11,695 nucleotides of DNA from SUP05 sp964577715. GTDB taxonomy: Bacteria > Pseudomonadota > Gammaproteobacteria > PS1 > Pseudothioglobaceae. This document shows, piece after piece, positions 1-5,853 of this stretch. Numbering within the stretch: position 1 is the first letter of the stretch; the number at the start of each line of letters is the position of its first letter. Location of the stretch: NCBI GenBank assembly GCA_964577715.1, contig CAZOAA010000043.1, forward strand, positions 1 through 11,695, written 5' to 3'. The notes under the pieces are model-generated. The model was given only the letters and a program-made list of their open reading frames with translations. It ran no database searches and had not been told where the DNA came from. The position numbers and the translations under genes were made by a program.

Positions 1-10
1 TCTTAGAATC

Positions 11-86
11 TGGAGCGGGAAACGAGATTCGAACTCGCGACATTCACGTTGGCAACGTGATGCTCTACCAGCTGAGCTATTCCCGC
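11..86 (-). tRNA. tRNA-Gly (anticodon GCC)
   Basis: Read on the minus strand, this 76-nt stretch folds as a complete cloverleaf. It has a 7-bp acceptor stem (GCGGGAA with TTCCCGC), a 4-bp D stem (GCTC/GAGC), and a 5-bp anticodon stem TCACG/CGTGA around the loop TTGCCAA, giving anticodon GCC. The T arm GCGAG-TTCGAAT-CTCGT follows. The discriminator is U73 and CCA is encoded. It decodes GGC and GGU glycine codons. It lies 28 bases downstream of the pgsA stop on the same strand, an order also found in E. coli (pgsA-glyW), so cotranscription with pgsA is likely. Further tRNAs could follow to the left, but only ten bases remain. Confidence 0.97.
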
Positions 87-114
87 ATAGGTGGCAAATT
101 ATAGTGTTTTTTCG

Positions 115-726
115 CTAAGAGTCAAATGTTTTTATGCCTTCTTTTAAATAAATAAACCCTGAATACAGGGTAAGTAAAGTTGCTACTAGTAATAAGGTAA
201 CACCGATTTCAAAGCTTGGTAAGCCAAAAAATGGTTGTTGGTAAAGCAGAAACAGAATTGCAAAAATTTGTACAAAGGTTTTTACCTTGCCAATGAAAGA
301 AACATTTATTGTTGATCTCTGACCAATCGTGCCCATCCATTCTCGAAGCGCTGAGACTAAAATTTCACGAGAGATAATTACCAGAGCACAGACAGTAATA
401 TACCAATGTGTGTCGGTTGGGTAAAAATCAACCAATAAAATGAGCGCCGTAGAGACCATTAATTTATCTGCTACTGGATCTAAAAAAGCACCTAGCTGGG
501 AAGTCATGTTAAGTTTTCTAGCGAGGTAGCCATCTAAATAGTCAGTCGTACTAATGAACGCATAAATACCAGTCACCCAAAAATTAACCTGCGTAAAAAT
601 ATTTTCAGGTGCTTGAATATCAATAAACCCATTTGGATTGTACGAAGGCTGAAAATAGTACAACAATACAAAAACTGGAATCAATAAAATTCTAGAAAGT
701 GTAATTATGTTGGGCAGTGTCATCAT
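115..726 (-). CDS. pgsA: CDP-diacylglycerol--glycerol-3-phosphate 3-phosphatidyltransferase (phosphatidylglycerophosphate synthase)
   Basis: This inner-membrane enzyme transfers the phosphatidyl group of CDP-diacylglycerol to glycerol-3-phosphate, the committed step to phosphatidylglycerol and cardiolipin. The 203-residue product carries the full CDP-alcohol phosphotransferase signature: D62, D65-G66, A69-R70, G79, D83 and D87 with family spacing. Hydrophobic segments lie near residues 5-24, 45-61, 88-101, 107-124, 150-163 and 174-195, as expected for a polytopic membrane protein. The N-terminal region LPNIITLSRI is typical of the family, so the start is sound. Two ATG codons are adjacent (726-724 and 723-721) and I cannot choose between them. 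No clear Shine-Dalgarno sequence precedes either. It sits between tRNA-Arg upstream and tRNA-Gly downstream on the same strand. Confidence 0.95.
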   Translation of the reverse strand: MMTLPNIITLSRILLIPVFVLLYYFQPSYNPNGFIDIQAPENIFTQVNFWVTGIYAFISTTDYLDGYLARKLNMTSQLGAFLDPVADKLMVSTALILLVDFYPTDTHWYITVCALVIISREILVSALREWMGTIGQRSTINVSFIGKVKTFVQIFAILFLLYQQPFFGLPSFEIGVTLLLVATLLTLYSGFIYLKEGIKTFDS

Positions 727-733
727 GGGTCGT

Positions 734-742
734 ATTCTAACA
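734..742 (-). promoter_or_regulatory. candidate extended -10 promoter element for pgsA
   Basis: On the minus strand the sequence TGTTAGAAT matches an extended -10 element (TGn followed by a one-mismatch TATAAT). No good -35 hexamer is present at 16-18 bp. Only seven bases separate the hexamer from the first pgsA ATG, so a transcript from here would start at or within a few bases of the start codon. It lies in the 44-bp gap after tRNA-Arg, so pgsA may instead be read from the tRNA promoter. The sequence match is seen; promoter function is inferred. Confidence 0.35.
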
Positions 743-770
743 GATTTAGATTAACCAACACTTAAAGAAG

Positions 771-847
771 TGGCGCGCTCGGCAGGAGTCGAACCTGCAA
801 CCGCTCGGTTCGTAGCCGAGTACTCTATCCAGTTGAGCTACGAGCGC
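771..847 (-). tRNA. tRNA-Arg (anticodon ACG)
   Basis: The minus strand gives a complete 77-nt tRNA. The acceptor stem is GCGCTCG with CGAGCGC, the anticodon stem is CTCGG/CCGAG around the loop CTACGAA (anticodon ACG), and the T arm is GCAGG-TTCGACT-CCTGC. G73 and CCA are encoded. The D loop contains the A20-type adenosine expected of arginine tRNAs. A34 is presumably deaminated to inosine by TadA so that CGU, CGC and CGA are read. It precedes pgsA by 44 bases on the same strand. Confidence 0.97.
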
Positions 848-860
848 AAATTGTTGCTTA

Positions 861-886
861 AAAATAACAATCTACTTTGTTATTTT
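861..886 (-). repeat. perfect 10-bp AT-rich inverted repeat upstream of tRNA-Arg
   Basis: AAAATAACAA (861-870) and TTGTTATTTT (877-886) are exact reverse complements around the 6-base loop TCTACT. The stem has only one G:C pair. On the minus strand it ends 13 bases before the mature 5' end of tRNA-Arg and is followed by a T-rich run. It could be a weak terminator for upstream transcription, part of the tRNA precursor leader, or an operator. A second TTGTT at 851-855 could pair with AACAA at 866-870 instead. Confidence 0.4.
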
Positions 887-983
887 CTCTCAGCCGTATT
901 GATAATACTGTCTTCGAAAAAAAATGCCTCGTACATTGTATTTTTACACAAAATTCATACAGTTGTATTTCACAAGCTTGTAT

Positions 984-1005
984 AAAAAATTACCATTAAC
1001 GGTAA
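984..1005 (-). terminator. probable rho-independent terminator of murE-murF
   Basis: On the minus strand TTACCG and TGGTAA pair (five Watson-Crick pairs plus one G:U) around a TTAA loop, and six T residues follow directly. The hairpin begins 49 bases after the murF stop codon, the right place to end the mur transcript before tRNA-Arg. The stem is short and contains only two G:C pairs, so it may be leaky. Confidence 0.5.
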
Positions 1006-1054
1006 AGCGCGTAATTATCGCCACATTTAACTAAAAGGTCAAGTAAGAAGTGGT

Positions 1055-2314
1055 TTATTTTTGTAAGCGTTCTACCAGCTGGTCGAGTTTGACCATGCGC
1101 GATCCTTTAACAAGTATAGTGGCATTAGCATGCTGGGTTAATAAGTGCGAGGCCAGGTAGTCTAAGTCATCAAAATGAATGCCGTCATAATGTTTGGCCA
1201 GTTCACCAAAGGTATAAACAGCATCTAGAGAGTTATTTGCTAGCTGACCAATTTCTTGATGAAAGTTTTTAGATTCATCTCCGAGCTCTGCCATGGTTCC
1301 CAGCACAGCAACTTTTTCACCTGTAAATTCTAATAGTGTATTAATTGCTGCCTTCATAGATTGAGGGCTAGCATTATAAGTATCATCAATAATAGTAATG
1401 CTGTCCTGATTAATAATATTAAGCCTACCTTTTTCAGCTTGTGTATTTTCTAGGCCTTTCTTAATGGTATTGATATCAATATTTAACGCGTGTGCACAGG
1501 CACTGGCAGCTAACGCATTATCAACATTATGTTGGCCAATCAATTGCAAAATAATACTAACCTTTTCATTAGCGATATTTAAATCAAAACTATTATTGCT
1601 AACATTGCTGGCGAAGACATTACCACACGCACCAAAACTGATATCACCAGTAAAGGAAGTATTGGTATTAACGATATTTTGACTGTCTTTAGAATATATT
1701 TCACCTTTGGCTTTCACTAAATTATCAAACCCACCAAACTCACCAATGTGTGCATCCAAAGTATTGGTGACTATGGCAACATCCGGCCGAGCAATATTGC
1801 GTAGATAGGCAATCTCTCCAAGATGATTAGCGCCCATTTCAATCACTGCGTATTGGTGTTTTTCTTCTAAATTTAATAAATTCATCGGTACACCAAGATG
1901 GTTATTAAGGTTGCCTTTAGTGGCAAGAGTTGGCGCAACTAGATTTAGAATATTAGCCAACATATTCTTAGTTGTTGTTTTGCCATTACTGCCGGTAATT
2001 GCAATTACCATTGGTTTAATGCTGTTTAGGTGGTAGCGAGCAAGTTCACCCAATGCTGTTTGAGTATCATTAACCAATAGTGTTGGCAGATTGCTAGATA
2101 CAGGCTTATTAACAATAATGGCAACAGCGCCCATTTTTTCAGCTTGATCAATATAGTCATGTGCATCAAAATTATCACCAACTAGTGCTAAAAATAATGC
2201 TCCATCCATGCGTTGTCGAGTATCAGTGTAGATGCCTTGAAATTCGACATTACTGATTTTATTGGTATCAAGCTTTAAAGCTTTAGCGATGGTGTGTGTG
2301 TTAGAGCGAAGCAT
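1055..2314 (-). CDS. murF: UDP-N-acetylmuramoyl-tripeptide--D-alanyl-D-alanine ligase
   Basis: MurF is a cytoplasmic, ATP-dependent Mur ligase that adds D-Ala-D-Ala to UDP-MurNAc-tripeptide, completing the pentapeptide precursor. Counting from the ATG at 2314 the protein has 419 residues. The N-terminal substrate domain holds YTDTR. The central ATPase domain has the P-loop GSNGKTTT (about 108-115, catalytic K112), KGNLNNHLG (about 133-141) and EMGA (about 159-162). The Mur ligase motif GQHNVDNALA is near 260-269, and the C-terminal domain carries DDTYNASP near 310-317, a MurF hallmark. Length is slightly short of the usual 450 or so, without a missing motif. I prefer the ATG at 2314, which overlaps the end of murE by 14 bases. 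An in-frame TTG at 2323 would add three residues. The overlap implies translational coupling with murE. Confidence 0.95.
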   Translation of the reverse strand: MLRSNTHTIAKALKLDTNKISNVEFQGIYTDTRQRMDGALFLALVGDNFDAHDYIDQAEKMGAVAIIVNKPVSSNLPTLLVNDTQTALGELARYHLNSIKPMVIAITGSNGKTTTKNMLANILNLVAPTLATKGNLNNHLGVPMNLLNLEEKHQYAVIEMGANHLGEIAYLRNIARPDVAIVTNTLDAHIGEFGGFDNLVKAKGEIYSKDSQNIVNTNTSFTGDISFGACGNVFASNVSNNSFDLNIANEKVSIILQLIGQHNVDNALAASACAHALNIDINTIKKGLENTQAEKGRLNIINQDSITIIDDTYNASPQSMKAAINTLLEFTGEKVAVLGTMAELGDESKNFHQEIGQLANNSLDAVYTFGELAKHYDGIHFDDLDYLASHLLTQHANATILVKGSRMVKLDQLVERLQK

Positions 2315-3689
2315 TTTGTGCAATTTCTAGGTCGTTAAATTTAATACTTTTATCTTTAAACTGTTGTGTGGACTCGTGTCCTTTGCCGGCAATTAATAAA
2401 CATTCATTTTCATTAAGTGTAGTGATGGCTGTTTCAATTGCAAGTTGCCTATCAAGCGTAATGTCTAGTTCAAAGCTATCGTCAATACCGCTTAATATAT
2501 CATTAATGATGGTTTGCGGGTCTTCATTACGAGGGTTGTCATTAGTCAGTACAATTGTATCTGCTAGTTTAGATGCAATCTTGCCCATCTTGGCGCGTTT
2601 GTCTTGATCGCGGTTGCCACCACAGCCAAAAATTATCCGTACTTTGAAATCGGGATAATGAGTTTTTAAAGTGTTAATTGCATTTTCAATTGCATCTGGA
2701 GTGTGTGCGTAATCAACCCAGGCTAATGTATTTTTTATTCGGTGCATTCTGCCAGTTGGCGGAGATAGTTGGTGCAATAGTGGAATGATTTTTTCGCGTT
2801 TAAAGCCTAGCTGTTCAACACTTGTAAGGGATGCTAGAATATTGGATAAGTTAAATTCACCTAGAAACGGAATCTCAAATACAAAATTGTCAAGCTGACA
2901 TAAAAAACCTTCAGCAGTTGCCTTAATCTTTTCAAAATTATCAAGAGAATAAGTAGCTTGCTTTTTTTCTTTTGCGCTTTTTAAAAAATCCAGGTGGTTT
3001 TTATCATCTTGATTAACAATAACACCTTCAAGTGAGTCTAGTGCAAATAGCTTAAGTTTTGCATTACGGTATTCATCTAGTGTGTTGTGATAATCTAGAT
3101 GATCTTGAGTAAGGTTGGTAAAAATTGCTTGTTTGAAGTTTAATCCTGCTATTCTATCTTGAGCTAGAGCGTGTGAAGACACTTCTAAAATTGCCGTATT
3201 AATTCCATCTGCATAATACTGATTAAGTACTTTGTACAGAGTTAATATATCAGGTGTAGTATTGTTGGAAATCACATTACTGTTTGAAATTCCTAAGGTG
3301 CCAATAAGACCATTTTTTGTGCCTAGTTTGGTTAATAGCTGCGAAATAAAATAAGATACTGATGTTTTTCCATTAGTGCCTGTAACGCCAATAACCCCAA
3401 CTTTTGTTGCATTAGGATAGTATTTATTAGCCAGTGTTGGCAGGTGTTGTTTGAGGTTTTCGATACGAATAGTTGGCACGCTGCAATTGAAGTCTTGCGA
3501 ATCAACTAATATTGCAACACAGCCATTTTCAATGGCTTGATTGGCATAATGAATACCATGGGTTGATTGACCTTGTAGGGCAATAAAGATATCTCCATTT
3601 TCGACATGAGCCGCGTTTAAACACAGTCCTCCCACTGTAATATCTATTTGCGTAGGGGCAATATCGCTAAGTAGTGTGGAAATGTCCAT
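2301..3689 (-). CDS. murE: UDP-N-acetylmuramoyl-L-alanyl-D-glutamate--2,6-diaminopimelate ligase
   Basis: This cytoplasmic Mur ligase adds the third amino acid of the peptidoglycan stem peptide using ATP. The 462-residue product shows the three Mur ligase domains. The P-loop is GVTGTNGKTS (101-110, K108), followed by TTPD (144-147), EVSSHAL (169-175) and NLTQDHLDYH (192-201). K211 in YRNAK is probably the carbamylated lysine. GCGGNRD lies at 355-361. The DNPR motif at 384-387 is the family's meso-diaminopimelate specificity signature, so the wall is DAP-type, as in Gram-negative bacteria. GKGHE is at 435-439. The gene overlaps murF downstream. No ftsI or other division-cluster gene lies upstream; instead soxB diverges from it. 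No Shine-Dalgarno sequence precedes the ATG, while a perfect TATAAT lies six bases before it. Confidence 0.96.
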   Translation of the reverse strand: MDISTLLSDIAPTQIDITVGGLCLNAAHVENGDIFIALQGQSTHGIHYANQAIENGCVAILVDSQDFNCSVPTIRIENLKQHLPTLANKYYPNATKVGVIGVTGTNGKTSVSYFISQLLTKLGTKNGLIGTLGISNSNVISNNTTPDILTLYKVLNQYYADGINTAILEVSSHALAQDRIAGLNFKQAIFTNLTQDHLDYHNTLDEYRNAKLKLFALDSLEGVIVNQDDKNHLDFLKSAKEKKQATYSLDNFEKIKATAEGFLCQLDNFVFEIPFLGEFNLSNILASLTSVEQLGFKREKIIPLLHQLSPPTGRMHRIKNTLAWVDYAHTPDAIENAINTLKTHYPDFKVRIIFGCGGNRDQDKRAKMGKIASKLADTIVLTNDNPRNEDPQTIINDILSGIDDSFELDITLDRQLAIETAITTLNENECLLIAGKGHESTQQFKDKSIKFNDLEIAQNASL

Positions 3690-3695
3690 ATCGTT

Positions 3696-3701
3696 ATTAT
3701 A
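3696..3701 (-). promoter_or_regulatory. candidate -10 element of murE
   Basis: A perfect TATAAT on the minus strand ends six bases before the murE ATG. The best -35 at 16 bp is TTATCT (forward 3718-3723), matching three of six consensus positions. Initiation seven bases downstream would fall on the A of the ATG, giving a leaderless mRNA. Other AT-rich -10-like strings lie further upstream in the 228-bp intergenic region (for example around 3736-3760), so this assignment is uncertain. Confidence 0.35.
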
Positions 3702-3859
3702 AAGAGGTTTTTTTGCAAGATAAGTTTTAAGAAATTTATAATAATGCAGGGTATTTTTTATAACACATTCCCCCCCATCTTTGTTTATAATTGATTATTC
3801 CTAATATTGTTTCTGGTTAAAAAACATTACTGCTAATGTTAATCCTTATAAAAATCAGT

Positions 3860-3865
3860 TACAAT
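3860..3865 (+). promoter_or_regulatory. candidate -10 element of soxB
   Basis: TACAAT is one mismatch from TATAAT and would give a transcript start near 3872 and a leader of about 46 bases. No recognisable -35 lies 16-18 bp upstream, so if this is the promoter it probably needs an activator. The 3690-3917 spacer also holds a run of seven C (3770-3776), a second TATAAT at 3786-3791 without a -35, and a weak A/T hairpin (3879-3896). I saw no convincing operator. Confidence 0.25.
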
Positions 3866-3905
3866 GTTAGGTCTAAATTTAAAAAAAAGTTTTTAATCAT
3901 TAACT

Positions 3906-3911
3906 GGGGAG
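3906..3911 (+). promoter_or_regulatory. soxB ribosome binding site
   Basis: GGGGAG lies six bases before the soxB ATG, good Shine-Dalgarno complementarity at ideal spacing. It fixes the start at 3918, which also leaves a short n-region in front of the twin-arginine motif. Confidence 0.75.
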
Positions 3912-3917
3912 AGTGAA

Positions 3918-5807
3918 ATGGCTTTAACACGTAGAGAATTCATTAAGTTTTTAGGCGCTGGTTCAGCGACAGGTTTAATTGGTACAGGTTATGCAAGGCA
4001 CAATAGTCTGTCTGGTCAGGAAAATATGTACGAGGTGCCAAAAACTGGCAACGCACGTATTTTGCACATTACCGATACTCATGGTAATTTACTACCTAAT
4101 TATTTTCGTGAACCAAATGTAAATCTTGGTTTTGGCGATACCTTTGGAAAGTTACCACATGTTGTGGGTAATAATCTTTTAAAAGAAATTGGTGTGAAGC
4201 CAGGTTCACCTGAGGCTTATGCTTTTACTTATAATAACTTTGAAGACTTAGCAGCCAAATACGGCAAGACAGGCGGTTTCGGGCAAATTAAAACCGTACT
4301 TGAATCCTTACGTGAGGGTGCGGGCGGTGTACAAAATACACTAACGGTTGATGGTGGCGATACGTGGCAAGGCTCAGGTACCTCACTTTGGACACGTGGC
4401 TATGATATGGTTGAAGCTTGTAATCTGCTCGGTGTTGATGTGATGGTTGGTCACTGGGAATTTACTTACAAAGAAGCAGAAACCCTCAAAAATATTGGAT
4501 TTTTCAAGGGTGATTTTTTAGGCCAAAATGTACGCATTATGGAAGATGCACTCATGGGCGATGAGTATATTAGCATGACAGAAAAATACGATGGAAATGG
4601 CTTATTTGATGAAGATGAAGCTTTGCCATTTAAGCCATATGTCATTAAAAACGTAGGCGGACACCGAATTGCGGTGATTGGCCAAGCCTTCCCAAGAACA
4701 TCAAATGCCAACCCACAAAAATATTTCTTCCCAGATTGGTCGTTTGGCCTTCGTGAAGATGAAATGAGTGAGCTAGTTGCTGATATTCGTGAAAACGAAA
4801 AACCAGATGCGGTGATTGTGGTTTCACACAACGGTATGGATGTTGATATTAAGATGGCATCGCGCGTGGTGGGTATTGATGCAATCTTTGGTGGTCATAC
4901 ACACGATGGTATGCCTAAGCCAGTTGAGGTAAAAAATGCAGGTGGCGTAACAGTTGTAACAAATGCAGGTTGTTCGGGCAAGTATATTGGTGTAATGGAT
5001 CTTAATATTGTCGATCATAAGGTATCAGGTTATGAATATAAGATGCTACCAATTATTACTAACTTAATTAAACCAGATGCACATATGGTTTCGTTTATTG
5101 ATAAGATGCGTAATACGAAATACGACAAGAACGTCATAGAAGCACGTAGCAGTGAAATGAGCAATAATCCAGATCGTGTCGGTAAAACTTATGATGCGAT
5201 TTTGACTGAAAAGCTGTGTAGTACGCAGCAAACGCTCTATCGTCGTGGTAACTTTATGGGTACTTGGGATCAGGTGTTAGTAAATTCACTACGTGAAGAG
5301 CACAATGCGGACTTTGCTATGTCGGCCGGTGTTCGTTGGGGTACATCAGTGCCTGCAGGTCATGATGTGACGATGGAAGATTTGATGACCAATACATCGA
5401 TGACTTATGGTGAAACTTATGTCTCAGAAATGAAAGGTGCACAACTCAAAGACGTGCTTGAAGGTATTGCTGAAAATCTCTTTGTGCAAGATCCGTACTT
5501 GCAATCAGGTGGTGACATGGTGCGTATGGGCGGGCTCGATTACACGATTGATCCTGCAGCAGGATTGGGCAATCGTATTAGTGAAATAAAGGATGATGAA
5601 GGCACACCTATTGATCCAAATAAATCGTACAAGGTATCGGGTTGGGCGCAAGTTGGCTCTGTGGGTAATGGCCGCTTAATGTGGGATGTGGCAGCAGATT
5701 ATCTGCGTAAGCAAGGTACGCTTAACTTGAAGAAAGTTAATCACCCGACTATTAAAGGCGTAAAAAACAATCCAGGTATTGAGAATTACGCTGGTAAGTT
5801 GATTTAG
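3918..5807 (+). CDS. soxB: SoxB thiosulfohydrolase, Tat-exported
   Basis: SoxB acts in the periplasmic Sox multienzyme cycle. It hydrolyses the terminal sulfonate from the thiosulfate-derived adduct on the SoxYZ carrier, releasing sulfate; family members use a dinuclear manganese centre. The N-terminus has a twin-arginine signal (TRREFIKFLGAG, R5-R6) with a hydrophobic stretch to about residue 26, matching Tat export of a folded metalloenzyme. The metallophosphatase domain shows D53-x-H55, GGD148TWQGSG, VGH179WEF, SH304NG and GGH327TH329D. The H-W after G178, where 5'-nucleotidases have N-H, is SoxB-like, as are NYFREPNVNLG (61-71) and SLWTRGYDM. The C-terminal 5'-nucleotidase-type domain includes SAGVRWGTS (469-477). 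At 629 residues it is longer than the roughly 560-580 I recall for many homologues, partly through an acidic segment at about 205-237. No soxXYZA or soxCD occurs in the window. Confidence 0.95.
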   Translation: MALTRREFIKFLGAGSATGLIGTGYARHNSLSGQENMYEVPKTGNARILHITDTHGNLLPNYFREPNVNLGFGDTFGKLPHVVGNNLLKEIGVKPGSPEAYAFTYNNFEDLAAKYGKTGGFGQIKTVLESLREGAGGVQNTLTVDGGDTWQGSGTSLWTRGYDMVEACNLLGVDVMVGHWEFTYKEAETLKNIGFFKGDFLGQNVRIMEDALMGDEYISMTEKYDGNGLFDEDEALPFKPYVIKNVGGHRIAVIGQAFPRTSNANPQKYFFPDWSFGLREDEMSELVADIRENEKPDAVIVVSHNGMDVDIKMASRVVGIDAIFGGHTHDGMPKPVEVKNAGGVTVVTNAGCSGKYIGVMDLNIVDHKVSGYEYKMLPIITNLIKPDAHMVSFIDKMRNTKYDKNVIEARSSEMSNNPDRVGKTYDAILTEKLCSTQQTLYRRGNFMGTWDQVLVNSLREEHNADFAMSAGVRWGTSVPAGHDVTMEDLMTNTSMTYGETYVSEMKGAQLKDVLEGIAENLFVQDPYLQSGGDMVRMGGLDYTIDPAAGLGNRISEIKDDEGTPIDPNKSYKVSGWAQVGSVGNGRLMWDVAADYLRKQGTLNLKKVNHPTIKGVKNNPGIENYAGKLI

Positions 5808-5827
5808 GTTTTATGTGATAATTACGG

Positions 5828-5850
5828 GCCCCGCAAGTCGGGGCTTTTTT
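5828..5850 (+). terminator. strong rho-independent terminator between soxB and the HupE-like gene
   Basis: GCCCCG (5828-5833) and CGGGGC (5839-5844) form a perfect all-G:C 6-bp stem around the loop CAAGT, followed by six T (5845-5850). It starts 20 bases after the soxB stop. Unusually, the next start codon (ATG at 5854) is only three bases after the T-tract, and the GGGG of the 3' arm is the only Shine-Dalgarno-like sequence before it. Confidence 0.88.
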
Positions 5851-5853
5851 ATT

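Noticed and set aside
770..985. A 71-codon plus-strand open frame starting MARSAGVEPATARF
   Set aside because: Its first part is the exact antisense of tRNA-Arg(ACG); this is a well-known type of spurious protein. The remainder is low-complexity intergenic DNA without a ribosome binding site.
2315..2323. TTG start for murF at 2323
   Set aside because: An ATG three codons downstream gives a more usual start, a standard Mur ligase N-terminus and a shorter overlap with murE. TTG is possible but less likely.
3770..3776. Run of seven C upstream of soxB as a phase-variation tract
   Set aside because: It lies in noncoding DNA far from either likely -10/-35 spacer. The minus-strand frame after ATG at this tract stops after six codons. 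A seven-base run alone is weak evidence.
4466..5018. Minus-strand open frames of 60-121 codons inside soxB
   Set aside because: They lie wholly antisense to a clearly conserved coding sequence, show no recognisable motifs, and have no promoter or ribosome binding site.
5815..5853. Upstream GTG start adding 13 residues to the HupE-like protein
   Set aside because: The added codons are the terminator hairpin and T-tract read as protein, and they would bury the clear signal peptide that begins at the ATG at 5854. A TAGG before the GTG is the only point in its favour.
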